From contig USBO01000017.1 of the NCBI GenBank assembly GCA_900552955.1, positions 1-21,558 of the forward strand: DNA of 21,558 nt. Direction: 5' to 3'. This document shows, one piece after another, positions 15,049-21,558 of the stretch; positions within the stretch are counted from its first letter, which is position 1, and every line of letters begins with the position of its first letter. The notes under the pieces are model-generated. The model saw only the letters and a program-made list of their open reading frames with translations, had not been told where the DNA came from and searched no databases. Source of the stretch: an uncultured Alistipes sp. GTDB lineage: Bacteria; Bacteroidota; Bacteroidia; Bacteroidales; Rikenellaceae. Position numbers and translations under genes: made by a program.

Positions 15049-16458
15049 ATGACGGGACGAGTCGTGGGAGATACCGAGTGGAACGGACTGCCGATGCCGC
15101 ACCGGCTGTGGGCGATTCTGGCCGTGACGTTCGGCGTGGCGCTGTCGGTGCTTGACGGTACGATCGCCAACGTGGCGCTGCCGACCATTGCCCGCGAGCT
15201 GGGCGTTGCTTCGGCCGATTCGATCTGGGTGGTCAATGCCTACCAGTTGGCGATCGTCGTGTCGCTGCTGAGCTTTTCGACGCTGGGCGATGTGGTCGGC
15301 TACCGTCGGGTCTATATCGGAGGACTGGCGCTGTTCACCCTTGCATCGGTGGGATGTCTTTTCGCCGGTTCGCTCGGAATGCTGATCGCCATGCGGGTGT
15401 TGCAGGGCTTCGGCGGTTCGGCGGTGGTGAGTGTCAACACCTCGATTATCCGCATCATCTATCCGCGCAATCAGTTGGGACGCGGCATGGGGATCAACGC
15501 CACCGTCGTCGCTGTGGCGTCGGTCGCGGGGCCGACGCTCGCTGCGGCCGTTCTTTCCGTGGCGTCGTGGCATTGGCTCTTCGCCATCAACCTTCCCGTG
15601 GGCATTACGGCCGTGTGGCTCAGCCGGCGGTTTCTGCCGCACAATCCCGTCAAACTCTCCGGCAGCCGTTTCGACTGGCGCGACGGCGTGATGAACGCGC
15701 TGACCTTCGGGCTGCTGATCGCTTCGGTCGAGGGATTCTCGCACGGACTCGACCCTCGGCTCATCGCTTGCGGCGTCGCGGCGTTCTTCGTGGTGGCCGC
15801 GCTCTTCGTGCGAAGCCAGCTTCGCAAACCGCTGCCGTTGCTGCCGTTCGATCTGCTGCGCATCCCGATCTTTTCGCTCTCGGTCTTTACGTCGGTCTGC
15901 TCCTTCGTGGCGCAAATGCTGGCGATGGTGGCGCTGCCCTTCTTTTTGCAGCAGGAGCTGGGATACGACGATGTCCGGACCGGACTGCTGCTCACGGCAT
16001 GGCCTGCGGTGATCGTCGTCGTGGCGCCCGTGGCGGGTATGCTCGCCGAACGTGTCCACGCGGGGATTCTGGGCGGCGTGGGCTTGGCCGTCATGGCGCT
16101 GGGACTCCTGTCGCTCGCATTGCTGCCCGACCATCCGGCCGACGGGGCGATCCTGTGGCGTCTGGCGGTGTGCGGGGCCGGTTTCGGGTTGTTCCAGTCG
16201 CCCAACAATAGCATCCTGATCGCTTCGGCACCCGCCTATCGCAGCGGTTCTGCCAGCGGGATGCTCGCCACGGCGCGGCTGGTAGGCCAGACGACGGGCG
16301 CGGCGCTCATGGCGCTCTTCTTCCACCTCTTTCCGGCGAACAGTACCCATCTGGCGCTCTATGTCGCGGCGGCGCTGGCATCGGTCGGCGCGCTGGCCAG
16401 CAGCACGCGCATCTCGCTGGCCCTTCCCGCGTCGTTGCGTCGCGGGAGGCGCGCCTGA
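15049..16458 (+). CDS. MFS transporter, DHA2 (EmrB/QacA-like) drug:H+ antiporter family
   Basis: A 469-residue inner-membrane protein with hydrophobic segments spread over the whole length, compatible with about 14 helices. The family signatures are visible: LSVLDGTIANVALPTI in the first helix (residues 33-47, Asp36), typical of the DHA2 subfamily; WVVNAYQLAIVVSLLSFSTLGDVVGYRRVYIGGLALF with motif A between helices 2 and 3; RVLQGFGGSAV; and the antiporter motif C region VASVAGPTLAAAVLSVASWHWLFAINLPVGI. It is predicted to export toxic compounds or metabolites in exchange for protons; the substrate is unknown. ATG 15049 with GAAGGA upstream is chosen over an in-frame TTG 15 bases earlier. There is no adjacent EmrA/TolC-like partner or regulator. 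It converges on the Nudix gene. Confidence 0.92.
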   Translation: MTGRVVGDTEWNGLPMPHRLWAILAVTFGVALSVLDGTIANVALPTIARELGVASADSIWVVNAYQLAIVVSLLSFSTLGDVVGYRRVYIGGLALFTLASVGCLFAGSLGMLIAMRVLQGFGGSAVVSVNTSIIRIIYPRNQLGRGMGINATVVAVASVAGPTLAAAVLSVASWHWLFAINLPVGITAVWLSRRFLPHNPVKLSGSRFDWRDGVMNALTFGLLIASVEGFSHGLDPRLIACGVAAFFVVAALFVRSQLRKPLPLLPFDLLRIPIFSLSVFTSVCSFVAQMLAMVALPFFLQQELGYDDVRTGLLLTAWPAVIVVVAPVAGMLAERVHAGILGGVGLAVMALGLLSLALLPDHPADGAILWRLAVCGAGFGLFQSPNNSILIASAPAYRSGSASGMLATARLVGQTTGAALMALFFHLFPANSTHLALYVAAALASVGALASSTRISLALPASLRRGRRA

Positions 16459-16489
16459 AATTCCCGATTCGATCGGCTGCGGGCCGGAG

Positions 16490-17047
16490 TCATCGGCCGT
16501 GCTCGGCGACGTAACGCCAGAGCGGTGCGGCCATCAGCGCTTGCGGAATGCGGTTCTCTTCGAGCAGCCGGCGCACCTCGTCGAACGTGAGCAGGTGGAT
16601 GCGGATGTCCTCGCTCGCCTCGAGATGCTGCGTCGAGACCGGACGGACGCCCTCGGCCACGAAGGTGCGGGTGAGGTTGGTGTGAGTGGCGGGGTTGGCC
16701 GACAGTACCATGTACTCCCGCCACTTGCCGCCGCCGTAGCCGGTCTCCTCGTAGAGCTCGCGCCGCGCGGCATCGAGCGGCGAGACGTCCTGCGGATCGC
16801 ACACGCCGGCCACGATCTCGTAGGAGGTGCGGCCCAAGGCGTGGCGGTATTGATCGATGAAGACGAACCGCCCGTCGTCGGTGCGTGCGATGACATTGAC
16901 CCATGCGGGGTATTCCAGTACATAGTAGGAGGGGATGCGTGCGCCGCTGGGCAGTTCGACCGCCTCGCGCCGTACGGTGAACCACGGCTCGCGGGCCAGG
17001 TATTCGCTGTGCAGGACCTTCCAGGGTCGGTGTTCCGGTTGTTTCAT
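16490..17047 (-). CDS. Nudix hydrolase, ADP-ribose pyrophosphatase-like
   Basis: A 185-residue cytosolic protein. The Nudix fold is seen in WVNVIARTDDGRFVFIDQYRHALGRTSYEIVAG followed by the Nudix box at residues 81-103 (GVCDPQDVSPLDAARRELYEETGY). The catalytic REL-x-EET-G core (96-103) is intact, and QYR plus the E-I-V-A-G strand are typical of the ADP-ribose pyrophosphatase group, so hydrolysis of a nucleoside-diphosphate sugar is likely. The box has one oddity: compared with the usual DPGEDPLEAARREL it reads DPQDVSPLDAARREL, one residue longer and with Asp where the first box Glu is expected. It starts at the ATG at 17047 on the minus strand, divergent from the UPF0597 gene and convergent with the MFS gene, 31 bases between stops. 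Confidence 0.9.
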   Translation of the reverse strand: MKQPEHRPWKVLHSEYLAREPWFTVRREAVELPSGARIPSYYVLEYPAWVNVIARTDDGRFVFIDQYRHALGRTSYEIVAGVCDPQDVSPLDAARRELYEETGYGGGKWREYMVLSANPATHTNLTRTFVAEGVRPVSTQHLEASEDIRIHLLTFDEVRRLLEENRIPQALMAAPLWRYVAEHGR

Positions 17048-17064
17048 CAGAGATCGGTTTTCGG

Positions 17065-17072
17065 CAAAGGTA
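17065..17072 (-). promoter_or_regulatory. Promoter -7 box of the Nudix gene
   Basis: On the minus strand this reads TACCTTTG, a perfect TAnnTTTG, 17 bases from the ATG. The -33 region is weak (CTTC about 18 bp away). Confidence 0.6.
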
Positions 17073-17101
17073 CGATTTTTTGCCGATCGGGAAGCATGCG
17101 C

Positions 17102-17132
17102 TTTCGCCGTACGAATAAAATCGCTATCTTTC
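17102..17132 (+). promoter_or_regulatory. Promoter of the UPF0597 gene
   Basis: -33-like TTTC (17102-17105), 19-bp spacer, -7 TATCTTTC (17125-17132). It is divergent from the Nudix promoter within a 109-base intergenic region. Confidence 0.6.
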
Positions 17133-17156
17133 GGTGAACTAAATTACCTTTTCCAG

Positions 17157-18455
17157 ATGATTCCCACTTCACAGCGAAAAGCCATCGCCGAACTGCTTCG
17201 GCGCGAGGTCGTGCCGGCGATCGGATGCACCGAACCGATGGCCGTGGCCCTGTGCGCGGCGCGTGCCTGCGAACTGCTCGGTACGACGCCCGAGCGGATC
17301 GAGGTGCTGCTTAGCGCCAATATCCTCAAAAACGCGATGGGCGTCGGGATTCCCGGCACGGGGATGATCGGACTGCCGATCGCCGTGGCGCTCGGTGCGC
17401 TGATCGGCCGCTCGGACTACGGGCTGGAGGTGCTGCGCGACGTGACGCCCGAGGCGGTGGCGCGTGCCCGCGACTTTCTGGCGGCGGACGGGGTGTCGGT
17501 CGCGCTGAAGCAGGGAATCGCCGAGACGCTCTACGCCGAGGTGCGCTGCATGGCCGGCGGCCGTGTCGCTGAGGCGGTGATCGCGGGGGCGCATACACGG
17601 TTCGTCTATCTGGCCTGCGACGGCGCGGTCGTGCTCGACCGGCGGGCGGGTGCTTCTTCAGACACCGGGCAGGAGGAGGTTCCCCTGACGCTGCGGCGGG
17701 TCTTCGACTATGCCGCGACGACGCCTCTCGACGAGCTGCGCTTCATCGGCGAGGCGCGCCGGCTCAACATGGCGGCGGCCGAGATGGCGCTCGGCGGCCG
17801 TTACGGCCACTCGCTGGGGCGGACGCTGCGCGGCCGGAGGGAGTTGCACGTGATGGGCGACAGCCTCTTCTCGCGCATGCTGGCCTACACCTCGGCGGCC
17901 TGCGACGCCCGCATGGCGGGGGCGATGGTGCCTGTGATGAGCAACTCGGGCAGCGGCAATCAGGGGATCGCCGCGACGGTGCCCGTGGCCGTCTACGCCG
18001 AACAGACGGGAGCTTCGGAGGAGCGGACGCTGCGCGCGCTGGTGCTGAGTCATCTCACGGCGATCTACATCAAGCAGAGTCTGGGCCGGCTGTCGGCCCT
18101 GTGCGGCTGCGTGGTGGCGGCCACGGGGTCGAGCTGCGGCATCGCCTATCTGATGGGCGGCGGCTACCGCGAGGTGTCGTACGCCGTGCAGAACATGATC
18201 GCCAACCTGACGGGTATGATCTGCGACGGCGCGAAGCCCAGTTGCGCGCTCAAGGTGTCGAGCGGCGTCTCGACGGCCGTGATGTCGGCGCTGCTGGCCG
18301 TCGAGGGGACGTGCGTCACCTCGGCCGAGGGAATTATCGACGACGATGTGGATCGCAGCATCCGCAACCTCACGGCCATCGGCCGCGAGGGGATGGCGGC
18401 GACCGACCGGCTGGTGCTCGACATCATGACGCACAAGAAGCATTCGGGCTGCTGA
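17157..18455 (+). CDS. UPF0597 / CyuA-like L-cysteine desulfidase (serine dehydratase alpha-like)
   Basis: A 432-residue cytosolic protein of the UPF0597 (YhaM/CyuA) family, related to the alpha chain of iron-sulfur L-serine dehydratase. Characterised members break L-cysteine down to pyruvate, ammonia and hydrogen sulfide using a [4Fe-4S] cluster. Signatures are VVPAIGCTEPMAVALC (Cys24), ILKNAMGVGIPGTG, SNSGSGNQGIAATVPV (residues 262-277), LCGCVVAATGSSCGIAYLMGGG (Cys316, Cys318, Cys327), and GMICDGAKPSCALKVSSG (Cys356, Cys363), which contain the likely cluster ligands. ATG 17157 matches the family start, although the frame is open 74 codons upstream. It is monocistronic, divergent from the Nudix gene and convergent with def across a long palindrome. 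The exact substrate (cysteine or serine) is inferred. Confidence 0.9.
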   Translation: MIPTSQRKAIAELLRREVVPAIGCTEPMAVALCAARACELLGTTPERIEVLLSANILKNAMGVGIPGTGMIGLPIAVALGALIGRSDYGLEVLRDVTPEAVARARDFLAADGVSVALKQGIAETLYAEVRCMAGGRVAEAVIAGAHTRFVYLACDGAVVLDRRAGASSDTGQEEVPLTLRRVFDYAATTPLDELRFIGEARRLNMAAAEMALGGRYGHSLGRTLRGRRELHVMGDSLFSRMLAYTSAACDARMAGAMVPVMSNSGSGNQGIAATVPVAVYAEQTGASEERTLRALVLSHLTAIYIKQSLGRLSALCGCVVAATGSSCGIAYLMGGGYREVSYAVQNMIANLTGMICDGAKPSCALKVSSGVSTAVMSALLAVEGTCVTSAEGIIDDDVDRSIRNLTAIGREGMAATDRLVLDIMTHKKHSGC

Positions 18456-18470
18456 GCGGCTTCCGATGCG

Positions 18471-18506
18471 ACAGCGCCGCGACGGGAATTCCCGTCGCGG
18501 CGCTGT
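18471..18506. terminator. Perfect 36-bp palindrome, bidirectional terminator between converging genes
   Basis: The left half ACAGCGCCGCGACGGGAA is exactly complementary to the right half, with GAATTC at the centre. It lies 16 bases after the UPF0597 stop and 23 bases beyond the def stop on the other strand. There is no T run on either side, but as RNA it would form a very stable hairpin in both directions. Confidence 0.8.
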
Positions 18507-18528
18507 GGTTTCCGGCGGCGAGGAGCCG

Positions 18529-19074
18529 CTATTTCGTCTTGTAGGAGCAGCGGTATTTGCCCGCTGCGAGCCGTTGCAGCTTGCTTTTGAGCAGGTTGCG
18601 GCGCAGCGGCGAGAGACGGTCGGTGAAAACCTTGCCGTCGATGTGGTCGTATTCGTGCTGGATCACGCGTGCGGGCAGTCCGGTGAACTCCTCGTCGTGC
18701 TCGACGAACTTCTCGTCCACATAACGCATCCGAATCGAGACGGGACGCCGCACGTCTTCGTGCAGCCCGGGCAGCGAGAGACACCCCTCGTTGAAGAGCG
18801 AGGTCTCCTCCGACCGTTCGTAAATCTCGGCGTTGATGAATGCGCGGCGGTATTCCGCCAGTTCGGGATGTTCGTCGCCCCACGGCGTGCAGTCGACGAC
18901 GAACAACCGGATGTTCTTGCCGATCTGGGGGGCGGCCAGTCCCACGCCGTCGGCCTCGCCGAGCGTGAGAAACATGTCCTCGACGAGTTTCTCCAGCTCG
19001 GGGTAGTCGGGCGCGATATTCTCGGAGACGTTGCGCAGCGTCTGCGAGCCGTAAATGACAATCGGGTAAATCAT
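18529..19074 (-). CDS. def: Peptide deformylase
   Basis: A 181-residue metalloenzyme that removes the formyl group from the initiator methionine of new proteins. All three family motifs are present: GVGLAAPQIG (43-52), EGCLSLP (96-102, metal ligand Cys98) and QHEYDHIDG (139-147, metal ligands His140 and His144, catalytic Glu141). The start MIYPIVIYG is the usual N-terminus. There is a slightly extended loop DCTPWGDEHPELAEY as in other Bacteroidetes enzymes. It lies 41 bases downstream of ruvX on the same strand, so it is probably transcribed with it. Confidence 0.98.
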   Translation of the reverse strand: MIYPIVIYGSQTLRNVSENIAPDYPELEKLVEDMFLTLGEADGVGLAAPQIGKNIRLFVVDCTPWGDEHPELAEYRRAFINAEIYERSEETSLFNEGCLSLPGLHEDVRRPVSIRMRYVDEKFVEHDEEFTGLPARVIQHEYDHIDGKVFTDRLSPLRRNLLKSKLQRLAAGKYRCSYKTK

Positions 19075-19115
19075 ACTTCCTTCAATCTTAATTCTTTGCC
19101 GTTGCGTGCGGCGGT

Positions 19116-19541
19116 CTACAACTGTCGGGCGCTGCGGCTGGCCATGTAATCCTCGAGGATGATCGTCGCCGAGATCATGTCCACCAGGGCGCGGTTGCGG
19201 CGCGCCGTCTTCCGCAGTCCGCCGTCGAGCATCGCGCGGTGGGCGAGCACCGAGGTGAAGCGCTCGTCGTAGAGCACGACTTCGACCGCGGGGTGGCTGC
19301 GCTGCAACCGCCCGACGAGCGGCTGCACGTAGCGCATCGTCTCCGACGGCGCCCCGTTCATCTGCGTGGGCTTGCCCACGACGATAACCGAAACGTCTTC
19401 GCGCGCGATATATTGTGCGAGATAACGCTCCAGCTCGCGTGTCTCGACCGTGGCCAGCCCGCCGGCGATGAGTTGCAGGGGATCGCTCACGGCGATTCCC
19501 GTGCGGCGCGTGCCGTAGTCTATGGCAAGGATGCGGCCCAT
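19116..19541 (-). CDS. ruvX: Putative pre-16S rRNA nuclease / Holliday junction resolvase-like RuvX (YqgF)
   Basis: A 141-residue protein with the RNase H-like YqgF fold. The conserved acidic residues are in ILAIDYGTRRTGIAVSDP (Asp8), YDERFTS (Asp92, Glu93) and LVDMISATIILEDYM (Asp121); VVGKPTQMNGAPSE is the family signature between them. The E. coli homologue trims the 5' end of pre-16S rRNA; a role at Holliday junctions has also been proposed. Length is typical. It sits between glyS (73 bases upstream) and def (41 bases downstream) on the minus strand, and all three are translation or rRNA genes, which suits the rRNA-processing role. Confidence 0.95.
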   Translation of the reverse strand: MGRILAIDYGTRRTGIAVSDPLQLIAGGLATVETRELERYLAQYIAREDVSVIVVGKPTQMNGAPSETMRYVQPLVGRLQRSHPAVEVVLYDERFTSVLAHRAMLDGGLRKTARRNRALVDMISATIILEDYMASRSARQL

Positions 19542-19568
19542 CGGTTCGTGCGGCGTTTTGCGGGAAGC

Positions 19569-19605
19569 CGGTCTGCGGCGCCGGAGTTTTCGGCGTCGCA
19601 GGCCG
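19569..19605. other. Stem-loop in the glyS-ruvX gap
   Basis: CTGCG-G-CGCCG (19573-19583) pairs with CGGCG-T-CGCAG (19591-19601) around a 7-base loop, and outer bases 19569-19572 pair with 19602-19605. Read on the minus strand (the direction of glyS-ruvX) one pair is an A-C mismatch and no T run follows. On the + strand a T run does follow (CCCTTTTTTAG), but no + strand gene ends here. It could act as an mRNA processing or attenuation hairpin. Confidence 0.5.
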
Positions 19606-19614
19606 CTCCCTTTT

Positions 19615-21159
19615 TTAGAGGTTCAGTTTGCGGAACAATTTGCGGTACGACACCTCGTCGTCCACCATGCGGTAGAGGTCGTCGATGGCCACGCGCTCCT
19701 GCTGCATCGTGTCGCGGTGCCGCACGGTGACGGTGCCGTCCTCGAGCGTCTGGTGGTCGACCGTCACGCAGAACGGCGTGCCCACGGCATCCTGACGGCG
19801 GTAACGCTTGCCGATCGAGTCCTTCTCGTCGTAGACGACATTGAAGTCGTACTTGAGCAGGTCGATGATGCGCTGCGCCACGTCGGGCAGCCCGTCCTTC
19901 TTCACCAGCGGCATCACGGCCACCTTGACCGGCGCCAGCGCGGGCGGGAAGGCGAGCACCGTGCGCGTCTCGCCGTTGTCGAGCCGCTCCTCCCGATAGG
20001 CGGCCGACAGCACTTGCAGCACCATGCGGTCTACGCCGATCGAAGTCTCGACGACGTAGGGCACGTAGCTCTCGCCCGTCTCGGGGTCGAAGTACTGGAT
20101 TTTCTTGCCCGAGAACTTCTGGTGGTTGCCCAGATCGAAGTCCGTGCGCGAATGGATGCCTTCGACTTCCTTGAACCCGAACGGGAATTCGTATTCGACG
20201 TCGGTGGCCGCATTGGCGTAGTGGGCCAGCTTGTCGTGGTCGTGGAAACGGTACTGGTCGTCGCCGAAGCCGAGGGCGCGGTGCCATGCCATGCGGGTCT
20301 CCTTCCACTGGGTCCACCACTTCATCTCCTCGCCCGGGCGCACGAAGAACTGCATCTCCATCTGCTCGAACTCGCGCATGCGGAAGATGAACTGTCGTGC
20401 GACGATCTCGTTGCGGAACGCCTTGCCGATCTGCGCGATGCCGAACGGCAGCTTCATGCGGCCCGTTTTCTGCACGTTGAGGAAGTTGACGAAGATGCCC
20501 TGCGCCGTCTCGGGACGCAGGTAGATCGTGTTGGCTCCTTCGGCCGTGGATCCCATCTGCGTGGAGAACATCAGGTTGAACTGCCGCACCTCGGTCCAGT
20601 TGCGCGTGCCCGAGATGGGGCAGGCGATCTCGCAGTCGACGATGATCTGCCGCAGTCCGGCCAGATCGTTGGCGTTCATCGCCTCGGCGAAACGGCGGTG
20701 CATCTCGTCGCGCGCAGCGGCCGTCTCCGCGACGCGGGGCGACGTGGCGCGGTACTTCTCCTCGTCGAACGACTCTCCGAAACGCTTGCGGGCCTTCTCG
20801 ACCTCCTTCTCGATCTTCTCGTCCTGCTTGGCGAGCCACTCCTCGATGAGCACGTCGGCGCGGTAGCGTTTCTTCGAGTCCTTGTTGTCGATGAGCGGGT
20901 CGTTGAAGGCCGAGACGTGCCCCGAGGCCTCCCACGTGCGCGGGTGCATGAAGATCGCGGCGTCGATGCCCACGATGTTCTCGTGGAGCTTGACCATCGA
21001 ATCCCACCAGTAGCGTTTGATGTTGTTCTTCAGCTCGACGCCGTTCTGACCGTAGTCGTAGACGGCGCCCAGGCCGTCGTAGATTTCGCTCGACGGGAAG
21101 ATGAAACCGTACTCCTTGCAGTGGGCCACGAGTTTCTTGAAAAGTTCGTCCTGAGTCAT
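19615..21159 (-). CDS. glyS: Glycine--tRNA ligase, single-chain (alpha2) type
   Basis: A 514-residue class II aminoacyl-tRNA synthetase that charges tRNA-Gly; this is the one-subunit form, not the alpha/beta GlyQ+GlyS type. Signatures are the N-terminal FKKLVAHCKEYGFIFPSSEIYDGLGAVYDYGQNGVELKNNIK, the family sequence IYLRPETAQGIF (212-223), motif 2 GKAFRNEI (245-252), FEQMEMQFF, motif 3 ETSIGVDRMVLQVL (371-384), and an anticodon-binding domain from about residue 415 with LAPVKVAVMPLVKKDG. The frame is open 15 codons farther upstream, but ATG at 21159 (MTQDELFKKL) matches the family and leaves a 5' leader after the promoter box at 21202-21209. It is the first gene of the glyS-ruvX-def group. 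Confidence 0.97.
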   Translation of the reverse strand: MTQDELFKKLVAHCKEYGFIFPSSEIYDGLGAVYDYGQNGVELKNNIKRYWWDSMVKLHENIVGIDAAIFMHPRTWEASGHVSAFNDPLIDNKDSKKRYRADVLIEEWLAKQDEKIEKEVEKARKRFGESFDEEKYRATSPRVAETAAARDEMHRRFAEAMNANDLAGLRQIIVDCEIACPISGTRNWTEVRQFNLMFSTQMGSTAEGANTIYLRPETAQGIFVNFLNVQKTGRMKLPFGIAQIGKAFRNEIVARQFIFRMREFEQMEMQFFVRPGEEMKWWTQWKETRMAWHRALGFGDDQYRFHDHDKLAHYANAATDVEYEFPFGFKEVEGIHSRTDFDLGNHQKFSGKKIQYFDPETGESYVPYVVETSIGVDRMVLQVLSAAYREERLDNGETRTVLAFPPALAPVKVAVMPLVKKDGLPDVAQRIIDLLKYDFNVVYDEKDSIGKRYRRQDAVGTPFCVTVDHQTLEDGTVTVRHRDTMQQERVAIDDLYRMVDDEVSYRKLFRKLNL

Positions 21160-21200
21160 AGTAGTATATCGTATATTGTTTTGCGAATGTTTTCGGTGGG

Positions 21201-21273
21201 TCAAAGATACGAATAAGCGAGGGCAAAAGCAAGCTTGCTTGTATTTTGCCGAGCGGGAGTATCTAAGGCGCAG
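21201..21273. repeat. Tandem palindromic repeat, unit 1
   Basis: It begins TCAAAGATACGAATAAG and ends AGTATCTAAGGCGCAG. The core is a hairpin: GGCAAAAGCAAGC (21222-21234), 2-base loop TT, then GCTTG-T-A-TTTTGCC (21237-21250), with one bulged A and one G-T pair. The outer bases GATAC (21206-21210) and GTATC (21259-21263) are also inverted. It lies upstream of glyS and carries a minus-strand -7 box. Confidence 0.8.
21202..21233 (-). promoter_or_regulatory. Promoter of glyS, carried by the first repeat unit
   Basis: On the minus strand, -7 TATCTTTG (21202-21209) is a consensus match with a -33-like CTTG (21230-21233) 20 bp upstream. The -7 box is the end of repeat unit 1 and the -33 element lies in its central palindrome. 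Confidence 0.65.
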
Positions 21274-21348
21274 TCAAAGATACGAATAAGCCTCGGAAAA
21301 AAGCAAGCTCGCTTGCATTTTTTCCGAGGCGCAGTATCTAAGACAAAT
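21274..21348. repeat. Tandem palindromic repeat, unit 2
   Basis: It starts with the same TCAAAGATACGAATAAG, 73 bases after unit 1, and contains AGTATCTAAG near its end. Its hairpin is longer: CCTCGGAAAAAAGCAAGC, loop TC, then GCTTGC-A-TTTTTTCCGAGG with the same single bulged A as in unit 1. The outer stem sequence differs from unit 1 but pairing is kept. CAAAGATA at 21275-21282 is a second minus-strand -7 box. Confidence 0.8.
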
Positions 21349-21365
21349 TCAAAGGTATGAATTAG
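21349..21365. repeat. Partial third copy of the repeat
   Basis: TCAAAGGTATGAATTAG matches the first 17 bases of units 1 and 2 with three differences, 75 bases after the start of unit 2. The palindromic core is missing beyond it. CAAAGGTA (21350-21357) reads TACCTTTG on the minus strand, a third -7-like box. Confidence 0.6.
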
Positions 21366-21496
21366 TCGTGTGCAATGGCGATTTTGCGAAATTTATTACA
21401 TGGTTTTTCGATTGCCTTATGCGGTTTTCGGCCTGCTTTGTTCGTTCGTGTTTACCGGCACATTCAGATCGGCAAGCCTTCAACCGCGTTTCGGCG
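21366..21496. other. Intergenic stretch with no recognisable gene
   Basis: A mixed A/T-rich to neutral stretch with only a short open frame (61 codons on +) of atypical composition. No tRNA, promoter pair or family motif was recognised. Confidence 0.4.
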
Positions 21497-21525
21497 AGCG
21501 CCCCCGCCCGCAAGGGCGGGGCGCT
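21497..21525. other. GC-rich hairpin with GCAA tetraloop
   Basis: AGCGCCCCCGCCC (21497-21509) pairs with GGGCGGGGCGCT (21514-21525) around the loop GCAA (21510-21513), with one extra C bulged. There is no T run after it. It may be part of a structured RNA, a repeat, or a terminator for a gene beyond the window. Confidence 0.6.
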
Positions 21526-21558
21526 GCGGAGTGACAGGCTTGAGATCGACTGAGGATG

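Noticed and set aside
11536..16350. A 1604-codon open frame on the minus strand across ppdK, the outer-membrane gene and most of the MFS gene
   Set aside because: All three + strand genes share the same frame, and their codons rarely include TTA, CTA or TCA, so the codon-aligned antisense frame stays open by base composition. The translation is rich in His, Arg and Gln with no domains.
19522..21216. A 564-codon + strand frame opposite glyS
   Set aside because: It is an antisense shadow of a clear glycyl-tRNA synthetase gene.
21201..21365. A CRISPR array as an explanation for the repeats upstream of glyS
   Set aside because: There are only two full units, they are palindromic over nearly their whole length, there are no unique spacers, and no cas genes are nearby.
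21368..21553. A 61-codon + strand frame at the window end
   Set aside because: It has no ribosome-binding site, promoter or motif, and it runs through the GC-rich hairpin. It is not supported as a gene.

Overview
The window reads as chromosomal DNA of a G+C-rich member of the Bacteroidales, most likely Alistipes or another Rikenellaceae. Three things point there. The genes are typical of the phylum: a Mfa/Fim-type (type V) fimbrial lipoprotein operon, a DUF4906-type lipoprotein, a ribosomal protein S16 with a long tail, and a UPF0597 cysteine desulfidase. Nearly every promoter that can be read has the Bacteroidetes form, -33 TTTG and -7 TAnnTTTG about 19-21 bp apart. Codon use is strongly GC3-biased, which also produces very long antisense shadow frames. 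The genus is an inference.

Layout. Positions 1-5511 (+) hold the end of a fimbrial operon: the C-terminus of a Mfa1-like major fimbrillin cut by the window edge, a FimB/Mfa2-like anchor lipoprotein, a second accessory lipoprotein, and a 945-aa lipoprotein with a BACON-like segment and an FISUMP-like C-terminus that is probably a tip or accessory pilin. A terminator follows. Then come single genes on the + strand: guanine deaminase, rpsP, and a serine-type sulfatase lipoprotein. After these are rimM-mnmA as a two-gene RNA-maturation operon, a secreted protein with the endonuclease/exonuclease/phosphatase (EEP) fold whose catalytic residues look lost, pyruvate phosphate dikinase (ppdK), a small outer-membrane beta-barrel protein and a DHA2-type MFS transporter.

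From 16.49 kb the strands alternate: a Nudix hydrolase (-), the UPF0597/CyuA-like cysteine desulfidase (+), then glyS-ruvX-def as a minus-strand group. The last 400 bases, upstream of glyS, hold no convincing gene. They contain two full tandem copies and one partial copy of a palindromic repeat of about 73-75 bp, each carrying a minus-strand -7 promoter box, and farther out a GC-rich hairpin.

Most genes are ordinary housekeeping genes with single promoters and well-formed terminators. The points most worth a second look are the apparently dead EEP-fold secreted protein, the promoter-bearing tandem palindromes upstream of glyS (their stems differ in sequence but keep pairing), the C-terminal motif shared by the fimbrillin and its anchor, and a perfect 36-bp palindrome between the convergent cyuA-like and def genes. 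I did not see a clear, wholly new multi-gene system.
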